Assembly (NCBI GenBank): GCA_004525055.1
Contig: SPDF01000001.1
Location: forward strand, 1 to 37,975
Length of the DNA: 37,975 nt
Origin: Gemmatimonadales bacterium
GTDB taxonomy: Bacteria > Gemmatimonadota > Gemmatimonadetes > Gemmatimonadales > GWC2-71-9
Direction of reading: 5' to 3'
How positions within the stretch are numbered: the first letter of the stretch is position 1; each line of letters opens with the position of its first letter. Position numbers and translations under genes: made by a program. The notes below the pieces were generated by a model, which was not told the origin of the DNA, ran no database searches, and saw nothing but the letters and a program-made list of their open reading frames with translations. Below are positions 15,381 to 25,300 of this stretch, piece by piece.

Positions 15381-17222
15381 ATGGGTGTCGGCATCGCCTA
15401 CATGGACGGGCCCCGGCTGGCCCGTTCGCTCTTCGCGGCATCTGACTGGGTCGCGGCGGGCCGGGAGGAGATCAACCGGATCAATGTCTTTCCGGTGCCC
15501 GATGGCGACACCGGCACCAACTTCAGTCTGACCCTCCGCGCCGTCGCCGACGCCCTCCGGGCGCTCGGCGACGCCTCGCTTCCGGTGACGGCCACCACGA
15601 TGGCGCGCGCCGCCGTCCTCGGCGCCCGCGGCAATTCCGGGATGATGCTCGCCCACTTCCTCATGGGCGTGGCCGAATCGATCGGCGACAGGGAGACAGC
15701 CACCCCGAGCGAACTCGCCGCCGCCCTCAGCGCCGGAGCGGCCGGCCTCTACGGCGCGCTGGACGACCCCAGGGAAGGCACCATCCTGACTGTCGCCCGC
15801 GAAGCCGCCGCCGCCGCCGAACGCGCCGCCGCACGATCCCCCGATATCGCCGAGTTCATGCGGCAGATGTATCTCGAGGGTGAGGAGGCGCTGGCGCGTA
15901 CGCCCGAGCTGTTGGCCGTGCTGAAGGACGCCGGGGTGGTCGATGCGGGCGGGATGGGCTTCATGCGAATGATCGAAGGGGTGGTCCGGTTCATCGACGG
16001 CGATCCGATCCTGGCGGTCGCACCGGGCTACACCGGTGAGTACGCCGTTCCCGCCGCCGACATGACGGTCGCGGCCGATCAGGACTTCCAGTTCTGCACC
16101 GAGGTCGTGGTGCGCGGTGAGCAGTTACCACCCGCCAACGAGGTCCGCGCCGCCCTCCGGACCTTCGGCGGCTCCCTGGTCGTGGCGGTGATGGGTGACA
16201 TCCTCCACGCCCATGTGCATACGAACACCCCTGATGCCGTCTTTACCTATGTGTCCCGATGGGGCAACCTCGAGAAGACGAAGGCAGAAGACATGCGGGC
16301 CCAGCACCAGGGGCTGCAGCACGGGGTGCAGAAGCAGGTGGGCATCGTCACGGACAGCGCCTCCGATCTCTCCGACTCGGTCCTGGACCGACATGGGATT
16401 TCGCTGGTGCCGCTCCAGGTGATCTTCGGCGATGAGGTGCTGCTCGATCGGGTGGAGTTGAAGCCGGAGGAGTTCTACCGCCGGATGCGCTCGGCGCCAC
16501 AACTGCCCACCACGTCGCAGCCGACGGTGGCCGACTTCGTCCGGGTATTCCGGGAGGCACGGCACGAGGCCGAACAGGTGATTGCGATCCTGGTCTCCTC
16601 AGGACTCTCTGGCACCTTCCAGTCGGGGGCCGCGGCCATCAGGGCGGGAGGGCTGACCAATGTCCGGCTGGTGGACAGCAAGTCGGCATCACTCGGGGCC
16701 GGCATGCTGGCGCTCCGGGCAGCGGAGCTGGCGGAACAGGGATGGCCGGCAGATGCGATCGCCACCGAAATCGAACGGGTGCGGGACCAGTCTGGTGTGT
16801 TCCTGACGGTGGACAAGTTCGACAACCTGCTCCGCAGCGGTCGGGTGAGCCGGGGCAAGGCCTGGCTCGGCGGCCTCCTCGACGTGAAGCCGATCCTCTC
16901 GCGCGATGCGGCGGGGCGGGTCGTCCCGATCGATCGGGCCCGCGGGCGGGAACAGTTGATCGGTCGGGTGTTGTCCCTGCTGGAGGCGCGGCTGCAGCCG
17001 CGGCCGAAGCAGCTGCGATTCGGGGTCGTACACGCCGAGGCCCCTGATGTCGCCAAGCGGGTTCGGGATGCGCTGGTGGCCGCCTACCAACCTCGCGACT
17101 GCTTTGTTTCGCTCGCGACGGGAGTGCTCGGAACGCATGTCGGGGAGGGTGCATGGGCAGTGTTTTATCAAGTCGAGGACGGCACGCCGCCGGCCCCGCC
17201 CAACCCCCGGAGCCCAGGTTGA
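15381..17222 (+). CDS. FakA-FakB fusion: DhaL-type kinase joined to DegV fatty-acid-binding domain
   Basis: About 613 residues. N-terminal DhaL/DAK2 kinase domain (about 10-200): NVFPVPDGDTGTN with the Mg-binding Asp cluster at 41-47, then ARGNSGMML near 84. Middle FakA domain (about 210-305) with FQFCTEVVVRG and HAHVHTNTPDAVF, the conserved His-x-His-x-Asn part. C-terminal DegV/FakB domain (about 319-600): VGIVTDSASDLSD at its start, LPTTSQPT near 375, SSGLSGTFQSG, VDSKSASLG, and the SGRVSRGKAWLG loop. In Staphylococcus FakA phosphorylates fatty acids held by a separate FakB; here kinase and carrier sit in one chain, so the product is predicted to make acyl-phosphate. ATG 15381 is favoured; ATG 15402 is an alternative. 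Its stop overlaps the TTG of rsfS. Confidence 0.9.
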   Translation: MGVGIAYMDGPRLARSLFAASDWVAAGREEINRINVFPVPDGDTGTNFSLTLRAVADALRALGDASLPVTATTMARAAVLGARGNSGMMLAHFLMGVAESIGDRETATPSELAAALSAGAAGLYGALDDPREGTILTVAREAAAAAERAAARSPDIAEFMRQMYLEGEEALARTPELLAVLKDAGVVDAGGMGFMRMIEGVVRFIDGDPILAVAPGYTGEYAVPAADMTVAADQDFQFCTEVVVRGEQLPPANEVRAALRTFGGSLVVAVMGDILHAHVHTNTPDAVFTYVSRWGNLEKTKAEDMRAQHQGLQHGVQKQVGIVTDSASDLSDSVLDRHGISLVPLQVIFGDEVLLDRVELKPEEFYRRMRSAPQLPTTSQPTVADFVRVFREARHEAEQVIAILVSSGLSGTFQSGAAAIRAGGLTNVRLVDSKSASLGAGMLALRAAELAEQGWPADAIATEIERVRDQSGVFLTVDKFDNLLRSGRVSRGKAWLGGLLDVKPILSRDAAGRVVPIDRARGREQLIGRVLSLLEARLQPRPKQLRFGVVHAEAPDVAKRVRDALVAAYQPRDCFVSLATGVLGTHVGEGAWAVFYQVEDGTPPAPPNPRSPG

Positions 17223-17575
17223 GGAAAACGCCGTCGCTGCCGGCGACGTTACGCGCCGCGGTACAGGCCGCGGACGACCTGAAGGCCCGCGACCTGACCG
17301 TCCTCGATCTGCGCGGCCTGCACGATGCTACGGACTATTTCCTCGTGGGCTCCGGGACCTCCGACGCGCATGTGCGGGGTATCGCCCATGCGGTGCTCGA
17401 TGCCCTGGCCCGCGAGGGGCACAAGCCGCACCATGTCGAGGGACTCCCCTCGGGACGCTGGGTCCTGCTGGACTTCGTGGATTTCGTGGTTCACCTGTTC
17501 CATCCAGACGCGCGCGCGTTCTATCAGCTGGAGCGCCTTTGGGACGATGCCCCGGCGCTTACGCCGCGCCCCTGA
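17219..17575 (+). CDS. rsfS: Ribosome silencing factor RsfS (Iojap)
   Basis: Binds L14 on the large subunit and blocks subunit joining during starvation. 118 residues from TTG 17219. Core: LKARDLTVLDLRGLHDATDYF (residues about 20-40, with TDYF being the family signature), SDAHVRGIAHAVLDAL, EGLPSGRWVLLDFVDFVVHLF and a C-terminal YQLERLWDDA. Start: TTG is preceded by GGAG (17209-17212) at six bases and overlaps the TGA of the FakA-FakB gene; an ATG at 17153 inside that gene is in frame but would add 22 residues with no family similarity. Followed 16 bases later by a signal-peptide protein. Confidence 0.94.
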   Translation: MRKTPSLPATLRAAVQAADDLKARDLTVLDLRGLHDATDYFLVGSGTSDAHVRGIAHAVLDALAREGHKPHHVEGLPSGRWVLLDFVDFVVHLFHPDARAFYQLERLWDDAPALTPRP

Positions 17576-17591
17576 CAGCAATCGGATCGTC

Positions 17592-20500
17592 ATGACACTA
17601 CGGTCACTCATCCTGCTGGCCCTGTTCGCGACCGTTCCCACGGTCGCGTCGGCACAGTATTTCGGTCAGAACCGCGTCATGTACCAGAAGTTCGACTTTG
17701 AGATCATCCATACGGAACATTTCGATGTGTACTTCTATCCCGTCGAGCGGGAGGCGTCGTTCGACGCCGCTCGCATGGCGGAGCGCTCCTATGGCCGGCT
17801 CTCCACCCTCCTGAACCACCGGTTCATCGAGCGCAAACCGATCATCCTGTATGCCTCCCCGTCGGAGTTCCAGCAGACGAACGCCCTCGGCGGAGACATT
17901 GGTGAAGCGACCGGCGGCGTGACCGACTTCATGAAGCACCGCGCCATCATGCCGTTCACCGGGGCGTACAAGGACTTCGACCACGTCCTGATGCACGAAA
18001 TGGTGCACCAGTTTCAGTACGACACCTGGTCGCGCGGCAAGGCGGGGTCCGGCATTGCCACCATCATCCAGGTCAATCCGCCGCTCTGGTTCGCGGAGGG
18101 CATGGCCGAGTACCTGTCGCTGGGCCAAATCACTCCGGAAACGGCGATGTGGTTGAGGGACGCCGTGCTCCAGGGCAAGCTCCCGACCATCCAGCAACTG
18201 ACCTACGACCCCTTCATCTTCCCCTATCGGTTCGGCCATTCCATCTGGGCCTACATCGGCACACGGTGGGGCGACGAAGCGGTCGGAGCCATCCTCTCGG
18301 CCACGCTGGGTGGTGGCGGTGTCGATGGGGCCTTTCGACGGGTCCTGGGCATCTCACTGGACCAGCTCTCGGTACAGTGGCGGGACTGGGTGCAGGAGAC
18401 CTACCTGCCGGATGTCGCTTCCAAACAGCTGGCGTCGGCCGTCGGCGAGCCGCTGCTCACCAAGGCCAGGTCCGGCGGGACCCTGCATCTCGCCCCCGCA
18501 CTCTCGCCGGACGGCAAGCTCATCGCCTACCTCAGCGAGCGGAACTTCTTCTTCATCGACTTCTACCTGGCCGACGGGGAAACGGGCAAGGTCGTCAAGA
18601 AACTCGCCAAGTCGGTGTTCGACTCGAATTACGAGACGTTTCGCTACATCAGTTCGATCTCCTCCTGGTCACCGGACGGCAAGTACCTCGTCTTCGCGGC
18701 CCGATCCCAGGGTGGCGACCACATCGTCATCTTCGATCCGATCCGCCGGAAGGCGGTCCGACGGATTCGCGTGGAGTTGAGCGGCCTCTCCTCCCCCGTC
18801 TTCAGCCCGGATGGAACGCAGCTCGCCTTTATCGGGATGGAAGGCGGCCTGTCGGATCTCTACGTCATCAACGCCGACGGCACCGGCCTACGGCAACTGA
18901 CCGACGACCGGTACGCGCAGCTGATGCCGGCCTGGTCTCCGGACGGGCACACCATCGCCTACGTGACGGACGAGGGGCCGGGCACCAACTTCAACGACCT
19001 CAGTTACGGGAATTTCCGTATCGCCCTCTTCGACGCGGACCTGGGCCGACGGGAGCTCATCCCACACATGGAGGTGGGCCGTAACGTCAGTCCCCAATGG
19101 GCCCCGGACGGAAAGTCGTTCGCGTTCGTCTCCGATCGAACAGGCATCGCGAACATCTATCTGTATGAAATCGGTGGGGACATCTACCAGCTGACCAACC
19201 TCTTCACCGGGGCACAGTCCGCGACGCCGCTCTCCCCTGCGCTCAGTTGGGCTCGGGAGGCCGACCGCCTTGCGTTCGTGTATTTCGAGGACCAGAACAA
19301 CGACATCTACACCATCCAGAACCCACGGTCATTGAAGCGACGGCCGTGGCGGCCAGCGCCGGAGACGGTGGCAGCCGCAGGACAACCCGATTCGGTCAAC
19401 GCGCCGTCTCCGACCGACAGCGTCGTTCCCCGCCCTGATTCGGGGGCGGGGGTCGCCGTTTCACCCGCTCCCGACTCAGGCGCGACGCCGCCGGCGGTGC
19501 CCGGCGTGCCGCAGGCCCGCGAGGGCGGTTCCATCTATCGCACCCCCTCGGGCTTCCGCGCCGCCGCGGTCGCACCGAACCTGACCGACACCGCCGGACG
19601 TCGGGTGGACGAGGTGACCGTCATCGGGCTGCTCGACTCGGCCTCACTCTTCCTGGTGGACACCAGCAGTTTCACCGTCGGTCCGTACAAGCGGAAGTTC
19701 ACGGCGGAAAGCGCCGCGCGACCGTCGGTCGGGTATACGCGCGACAACTTCGGCAACGGCATCTACGGCGGCGGCGCGATCCAGTTCGGGGACATGCTCG
19801 GGAACGAGCAGCTGATCTTCGCCGGATACATTAACGGCTCCCTGAACCAGGGCGACTTTCTCGCCGCGTATGCCAATCTGAGCGGCCGCTTGAACTGGGC
19901 GATAGGATTCCAGCAGTATCCCAACTACTACGTGCTGCAGCCGGTCGTCGTTCGGGACGATCCGGCCCCCGGTCTCAATACCTACGTCACACGCACCCGG
20001 CTCCTCACCACCCGACAGATCTTCGGGCGCGGCTTCTACAACATCAACCGCTTCCAGCGCCTCGAGATGGGGTTGGCTCTCGGGCAGATCGACGATGGGA
20101 TTCAGAACTTCTACCAGACGTATGACCGCGAGACAGGCGTCCTCGCCGGCACGCCGTATCAGGAGACCTTCTATTTCAAAGGCCAGCAGATTGCGACGCC
20201 CTCCATCGCGCTGGTCTACGACGCAACCTTCACAGGATGGATCGGCCCGCTCTTCGGCACACGCTACCGCGCGGAGATCTCGCAGACCGTCGGTGGCTGG
20301 AATGTCACCCAGTTGCTGCTCGATTACCGCCGATACATCCCACTGAAGAGAGGCGTCGTCCTTGCCGCGCGCGCCCTCTACGCTGGGCAGAAGGGCCCTG
20401 ATGCCGACCGACAGCGCTACTTCCTCGGCAGTACCGACCTGGTGCGCGGCCGCACCTCAGGATCGTATTACCGCTACGAGTGCACCACCACCAGCGGCAA

Positions 20501-20873
20501 TCTCGCCCCGCTGACCGGCTGCTATGCGCTCGACCAGATGGTCGGCACCGAAATCGCCGTCGGCAACCTCGAACTGCGCTTTCCACTGGTGAACTCCTTC
20601 CTGGGCATGGGACCGCAGGGCCTGCCGTATGTCGACGGCGTGGCCTGGGTCGACTACGGCGTGGCGTGGAACCAGTGGAACTCCGTGGCGTTCTCGAAGA
20701 ACCCCAACGACTCCTTCACGCAACAGGCCCTCACCCGGACCCCGGTCACCACCCTCGGCGTCGGGGCTCGCATCAACTTGTTCGGCTATATGCTCCTCCG
20801 CTTTGACTGGGCATTCCCCCAGGGGCGTGGGATCCCGCCGTACTGGACCATCACCATCGGGCCGCCATTCTGA
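17592..20873 (+). CDS. Outer-membrane fusion: gluzincin metalloprotease, TolB-like propeller, C-terminal barrel
   Basis: 1093 residues. A Sec signal peptide ends near ASAQ (residue 22). Peptidase-MA-like domain (about 25-280): zinc motif HEMVH at 135-139 and the WFAEGMAEY segment at 166-174 with the likely third ligand Glu169. Then five PD40/TolB-type repeats (about 300-545), each with an SPDG core (LSPDGKLIAYLS, WSPDGKYLVF, FSPDGTQLAF, WSPDGHTIAY, WAPDGKSFAF). A Pro/Ser/Asp-rich linker (about 590-640) leads to a beta-rich C-terminal region (about 700-1093) with the VGYTRDNFGNG start and repeated aromatic strands, ending in Phe as outer-membrane barrels do; it resembles BamA/surface-antigen barrels. 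Likely function: a cell-surface or periplasmic protease anchored by its own barrel; partner and substrate unknown. ATG 17592 chosen because the signal peptide begins there. Confidence 0.88.
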   Translation: MTLRSLILLALFATVPTVASAQYFGQNRVMYQKFDFEIIHTEHFDVYFYPVEREASFDAARMAERSYGRLSTLLNHRFIERKPIILYASPSEFQQTNALGGDIGEATGGVTDFMKHRAIMPFTGAYKDFDHVLMHEMVHQFQYDTWSRGKAGSGIATIIQVNPPLWFAEGMAEYLSLGQITPETAMWLRDAVLQGKLPTIQQLTYDPFIFPYRFGHSIWAYIGTRWGDEAVGAILSATLGGGGVDGAFRRVLGISLDQLSVQWRDWVQETYLPDVASKQLASAVGEPLLTKARSGGTLHLAPALSPDGKLIAYLSERNFFFIDFYLADGETGKVVKKLAKSVFDSNYETFRYISSISSWSPDGKYLVFAARSQGGDHIVIFDPIRRKAVRRIRVELSGLSSPVFSPDGTQLAFIGMEGGLSDLYVINADGTGLRQLTDDRYAQLMPAWSPDGHTIAYVTDEGPGTNFNDLSYGNFRIALFDADLGRRELIPHMEVGRNVSPQWAPDGKSFAFVSDRTGIANIYLYEIGGDIYQLTNLFTGAQSATPLSPALSWAREADRLAFVYFEDQNNDIYTIQNPRSLKRRPWRPAPETVAAAGQPDSVNAPSPTDSVVPRPDSGAGVAVSPAPDSGATPPAVPGVPQAREGGSIYRTPSGFRAAAVAPNLTDTAGRRVDEVTVIGLLDSASLFLVDTSSFTVGPYKRKFTAESAARPSVGYTRDNFGNGIYGGGAIQFGDMLGNEQLIFAGYINGSLNQGDFLAAYANLSGRLNWAIGFQQYPNYYVLQPVVVRDDPAPGLNTYVTRTRLLTTRQIFGRGFYNINRFQRLEMGLALGQIDDGIQNFYQTYDRETGVLAGTPYQETFYFKGQQIATPSIALVYDATFTGWIGPLFGTRYRAEISQTVGGWNVTQLLLDYRRYIPLKRGVVLAARALYAGQKGPDADRQRYFLGSTDLVRGRTSGSYYRYECTTTSGNLAPLTGCYALDQMVGTEIAVGNLELRFPLVNSFLGMGPQGLPYVDGVAWVDYGVAWNQWNSVAFSKNPNDSFTQQALTRTPVTTLGVGARINLFGYMLLRFDWAFPQGRGIPPYWTITIGPPF

Positions 20874-20877
20874 TTCT

Positions 20878-20892
20878 GGCCTGAAACAGGCC
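20878..20892 (+). terminator. Short GC hairpin after the barrel-protein gene
   Basis: GGCCTG (20878-20883), AAA, CAGGCC (20887-20892): a perfect six-base-pair stem starting five bases after the stop codon. No T-run follows, so termination is only suggested; the next gene has its own promoter-like hexamer 35 bases further on, which agrees with a transcript boundary here. Confidence 0.45.
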
Positions 20893-20927
20893 CGATATCC
20901 GGTCTGGCCCCTGCCCCGCCAAGCGCC

Positions 20928-20933
20928 TATTTT
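20928..20933 (+). promoter_or_regulatory. Probable -10 element for a leaderless SPOR-lipoprotein transcript
   Basis: TATTTT ends exactly six bases before the GTG start at 20940, in an otherwise GC-rich spacer, and no Shine-Dalgarno precedes the GTG. Same geometry as at the MOSC gene. No good -35 was found. Confidence 0.45.
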
Positions 20934-20939
20934 TGGCCT

Positions 20940-22340
20940 GTGCCGTCCCCCCATCTGAAAGGCCTGACCGCCCTCGCGGTTGGCCTCATGGCTTGCCAAG
21001 GATCTCCCGGCTCCGATGCCGGGGCGCTGCCCCCAGCCTCGCAGGCCGTCCCCTCTACCAGCCTCCTCCGCCTCCCCCGATCCGGCGGTAGTCCCCGAGT
21101 GTATGCCGGCTCTGCGCTGGAGGACATCGGATGGCGCGCACGGGGACGGACCCCCGCGGTTCAGATGGTGGTGGGGTTCGACCAGGAGCAGGCACTGGCC
21201 TACGCCGTGGACTCCACCGGCGGGCTCCAGGCTCTGGACCTGAGCACCGGCACCGCCCGGTTGCTGACCTCCGGTGTCGCCGGTGTCGTCCTCGGTCCCG
21301 AGGGCACCCTCTGGGTGGTGGACAAGAAGGACTCGGTCGTCCGGATCAGGAACCGCCTCGCCAAGAAGACCGATGCGACCCTGCCGGTACGGCCGACCGC
21401 GCTCTATGGCACCGGCGACCGTCAGCTCATTGCGATCGAAGGCGGCGACACCGCCCGGGCCATCCTGGTCACGGGCTCCGAATCCGGCATCTCCGCCGAC
21501 TTGCCCACCACCCACACCGCCGCTTCCCCATGGGGAGACCTCGTCGCGGCCGCGGCCCCGACCGGCGTGTACCTCTGGGCCCCACACGGGAGCACGCCGA
21601 TCCGACGTATCCGGGTGAGTGGCACGCCAACCTCGGTCCGATTCTCCGCGTCGGGCCACCGGATCTACGTGGGACGAGAGGCCGAGAATCTGGCCGTCAT
21701 CGATCGATACGCCGAGAAGCGTCTCGACGATATCCGCGTGCCAGGCGCTGCCGCGGGCCTCCGGGTCGCCCCCTACGGTGGATGGCTTCTCGCGCGACCG
21801 GATTCGGGAGAGTCGATCTGGCTGATCAATCTGGCCACCGGCGAGTATGTGGGCGCAGTGGCCGGCCCGTGGGCAGCCGACCTGCCAACGGTGCTCGGGG
21901 ACGCCACGCTGCTTGTCCGCGAAGGGGAGGACGTGGTGGCGCACGACCTCTCCCAGGAGGGATTCCCGGAAACCGGGCGCCTCAAGGGCCGGGCCGCCGA
22001 CCTGTACCTCCCGATGCCCTGGGTCCCGCGGGGCAACATGCCTGAGCGCATCGCACCCAGCCCCAACCCCACCCAGCAGGCTGAGGCCTCACCCGAGAGC
22101 CCCGGCGGGCAGGTAGAGCCGCCGTCGACCGTGTATCTGCAGGTGAGTCGCTCCCAGAATCCGGCGTGGGCCCAGGCACTCGCCGGTGAGATTCGGGACG
22201 AAGGGTTCCCTGCGCTCGTGATCACTCCCCAGACCGGCGAGGAAGCGTACCGCGTCGTCGTTGGTCCGTATCCCTCCCGTGAGGCCGCCGAATCGGCGGG
22301 CCGCCGGCTGGGGCGTCCCTCGTTCATCTATCACCCGTAG
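20940..22340 (+). CDS. Lipoprotein with beta-propeller-like repeats and C-terminal SPOR domain
   Basis: 466 residues. The N-terminus has a lipoprotein signal with lipobox LMAC, giving Cys19 as the lipidated residue; Gly/Ser follows, compatible with outer-membrane sorting by Lol. Residues about 70-370 form repeated short beta units (for example QALDLSTGTARLL, SVRFSASGHRIYVG, LAVIDRYAEKRLDDI, WLINLATGEYVG), like a YVTN/WD-type propeller. A Pro/Ser/Glu linker (about 375-395) leads to a SPOR domain (about 398-466: VYLQVSRSQNPAWAQALAGE, then YRVVVGPYPSREAAESAGRRL), which binds peptidoglycan glycans stripped of peptide. The protein may tie a periplasmic propeller to septal cell wall. GTG start; 20 bases before smc. 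Confidence 0.85.
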   Translation: MPSPHLKGLTALAVGLMACQGSPGSDAGALPPASQAVPSTSLLRLPRSGGSPRVYAGSALEDIGWRARGRTPAVQMVVGFDQEQALAYAVDSTGGLQALDLSTGTARLLTSGVAGVVLGPEGTLWVVDKKDSVVRIRNRLAKKTDATLPVRPTALYGTGDRQLIAIEGGDTARAILVTGSESGISADLPTTHTAASPWGDLVAAAAPTGVYLWAPHGSTPIRRIRVSGTPTSVRFSASGHRIYVGREAENLAVIDRYAEKRLDDIRVPGAAAGLRVAPYGGWLLARPDSGESIWLINLATGEYVGAVAGPWAADLPTVLGDATLLVREGEDVVAHDLSQEGFPETGRLKGRAADLYLPMPWVPRGNMPERIAPSPNPTQQAEASPESPGGQVEPPSTVYLQVSRSQNPAWAQALAGEIRDEGFPALVITPQTGEEAYRVVVGPYPSREAAESAGRRLGRPSFIYHP

Positions 22341-22360
22341 CCGTCCCGGGAATCCACTCC

Positions 22361-25300
22361 ATGAAGCTCTCCAAGCTCGAACTGTCCGGCTTCAAGTCGT
22401 TTGCGGACACCGTCACCCTCACTTTTGAGGAAGGGGTCACGGCCATCGTCGGCCCAAACGGCTGCGGGAAGTCGAACGTCAGCGATGCGGTGCGGTGGGT
22501 ACTCGGCGAGCAGTCGGCCCGACTCCTGCGCGGCGGCAAGATGGAAGACGTGATTTTCCAGGGTGCCGCCGGCCGCCGGCCGGTCAACGTGACCGAGGTC
22601 TCGCTCTACCTCGACAATTCCGACGGCACCCTTCCGATCGCCTACCAGGAAGTGCAGATCACCCGGCGGCTCTCCCGCTCCGGCCACAGTGAGTATCTCC
22701 TCAACCGCGCGACCGTCCGCCTGCGCGACATCCAGGACCTGCTCCGGGGCACCGGCCTCGGCGGTGACGCCGGCGTCGTCATCGAAGCGAAGATGATTGA
22801 CCTGCTTCTCTCCGATCGCGCGGACGAGCGGCGCTCCCTCTTCGAGGAGGCGGCCGGCATTGGCCTGTACCGCGATCGGAAGCACAGCACCGAGCGTCGA
22901 ATCGAGGAGACCGCCCTCGACCTGCAGCGCGTCGAGGATCTCGTGGCGGAAGTTCAGTCGCAGCTTCGCAGCCTGGCCCGGCAACGGGGCCGTGCGGAAC
23001 GACACACCAAATTGATGGAAGAGAAATTCGCCGTGCAGTTGACCCTGGCGCGGGCCCAGCTCGATCGGCTGACCGCCGAGGTCCGCGACAAGGAGGCCCG
23101 GTACGCTGATCTGGCCGGTGCCCTGCCCGACCGCCGCACCGCCCTCGCGGCCATCGAGGTGGACCGTGAAGAAGCGGCCCGACGTCGCGCCGCGGCCGAA
23201 GCCGCGCGGACCGACATCGCGCGCCGGCTCGGCGAGAGTCGCGTCACCCTCGGCCGTCTCGAGGGCGACCTCAATCTCGCCTCCGAGCGGATCGCCAACG
23301 CCGGCCATCGCCGGGTGCGCGCACTGGAAGAACGCAGCCTCATGGAACAACGCGCCCAACAGGCGCTCCGGGAGCGCGATATCGCGGCGCAGGAACGGGA
23401 CACTGCCCAGGCGGACTACGACCGTATCCAGGCCGAATTACAGGGTCGAGCCAGTGTGGAAGATGCGGTGAAGACGCGGCTGGCAGAGCAGCGGACACAA
23501 GTACGCCAGGTGGAAGAGACACTCCAGCGCCAGGCGCAAACCCTCCGTTCGCTCGAAGGTGAGCGCGCCGCGCTGGAAACGGACTTGGCCTCGCTCCGCG
23601 ACCGTGCGGTACAGGCAGGCACGCTCCGGGACGGTCTGGGCCAGGAACTCGATGCCACCACGCAGCGGAGGGACGCTCTGGCCGCCGAGGCTGAGCGTCT
23701 CCTCGGCGCGCACCGCACCGCCGCGGCAGATGCAGAACGGGCCCGACATCTCCTCGCCGAGACTCGCGAACACGAGGCCCTCGCACGCGCCGATCGCCGC
23801 CGGGCCGAGGAGGCGGTTGCCCAGCTCTCCGCCCGTCATGAGGCGCTTGGGGAACTGGAGCGGGACCGGGTCGGCCTGGCGCCCGGCGCCGCCGCCCTGC
23901 TCGCGGCGCGCGACCGCTTCGATGGTGGGGTCCTCGGCCCGCTCAGCGATTTCCTGCGCACCAGCGCGCACGATGCCGACATCGCCGAGAAGCTCCTCGG
24001 AGAATGGGTGCATGCCGTCCTGGTGCGGGATGACGCCACGATCGGCGCCATCCAGCAGTGGCACGCCGAGTCCGATGTCGGCGCCATCGTACTGCTCTCC
24101 GCCGAGCGGGGCCCGGCCCGGGAGGGGGGCAGCCATCCACTGGAGCAGACGCTGCGGGTCGAAGATCCTGCCGCCGCACGATGGGTACGGGCCCTGCTGG
24201 GTGGCTCGGAAGTGCTTGACGCCGGAGGACGCGCCCTCAGGCGCAGCAATGGCGCCGTGCTCCTCGCCGGCGGTGGTGCCCCCTCCGGTCCACTGCGCCG
24301 GCGCGCAGAACTTGAGGCCCTTACCGGCGACCTGCAGGCGGCGCGTACGACCCTCATGGCAGCCGAAACCGCGGTCGCCACGACCGTCACGCGGCTCGCC
24401 GAACTCGAGGCGGCGCTCGCCTTGGCCACCGAGACTGCCGAGCGCGCACGGGAGGCAGAACGCGTCGGGGGTTCGGCTCGCGATGACGCCGAACGGTCTC
24501 TCGCGACCCGTACCCGGGAACTGCAGGAGGCCGAGGCCCAGGTGGTCCGGATCACCGAGCGTCTCTCGGCCTCGGAGTCTCGCCTCGGCGAAGTCGATGC
24601 CGCGCTCACCGAAGGCGAGCTGTCCAAGGTGCGCCTCGACGAGGCGCTCAGCGTGGGCCGCGAGCAACTCGCGGGTTTGGAGACCGAACAGGAAACGGCC
24701 CGCGAGGCACGCGTCCACTGGCAGGTGCAGCTAGCTCACGTAGAGGCCCGTCTCCTCGGCGCCGGTGAGCGGCTCGCCCGTGCGGAACAGGTCGGGCAGG
24801 AAGCGGCGGGGTCGGCCGCCACGCTGGCGGGCGAACTCACCCAGCTCGAAGGCGATGCCGCCACGCTGGCAGCCGAGCAGGTTGCCTGGCAGGAAGAGCG
24901 CGCCGAGCGGCACGTGACGCTGCTGGAGCTGGAGGCCGCAGCGGCAGAGGCTGAGGAGGCGCTGTCGGTGGCGGCAGACATCCTCGGCACAGCGGAGCGC
25001 AGGCTCCACGAGGATCGCGAGCGCCTCGAACACTCCACCGAGGAGCACCACCGCCTGCAGCTCGAACTCTCCGAGGCGGCGGCCGAGCGCCGGCGCATCA
25101 TCGAGCGGGTGGAGACGGAGTGGAAGCGCCCCCTCGACCAGCTCTTTGAGAGCGCCCCCTTCCTCGACCTGGACCTCGACACACTGGCGTCGGAGTCCGC
25201 GCGCATCGTCGCCGCCCTCGAGAGCATCGGGATGGTGAACCCGCTCGCGGTCGAGGAGCACGCAGAAGAGAGCAAGCGACTCGAGTTCCTGTCGGCCCAG

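Noticed and set aside
17325..17591. An 89-residue upstream extension of the protease-barrel protein
   Set aside because: It lies inside rsfS in another frame; a clear signal peptide begins at the ATG at 17592.
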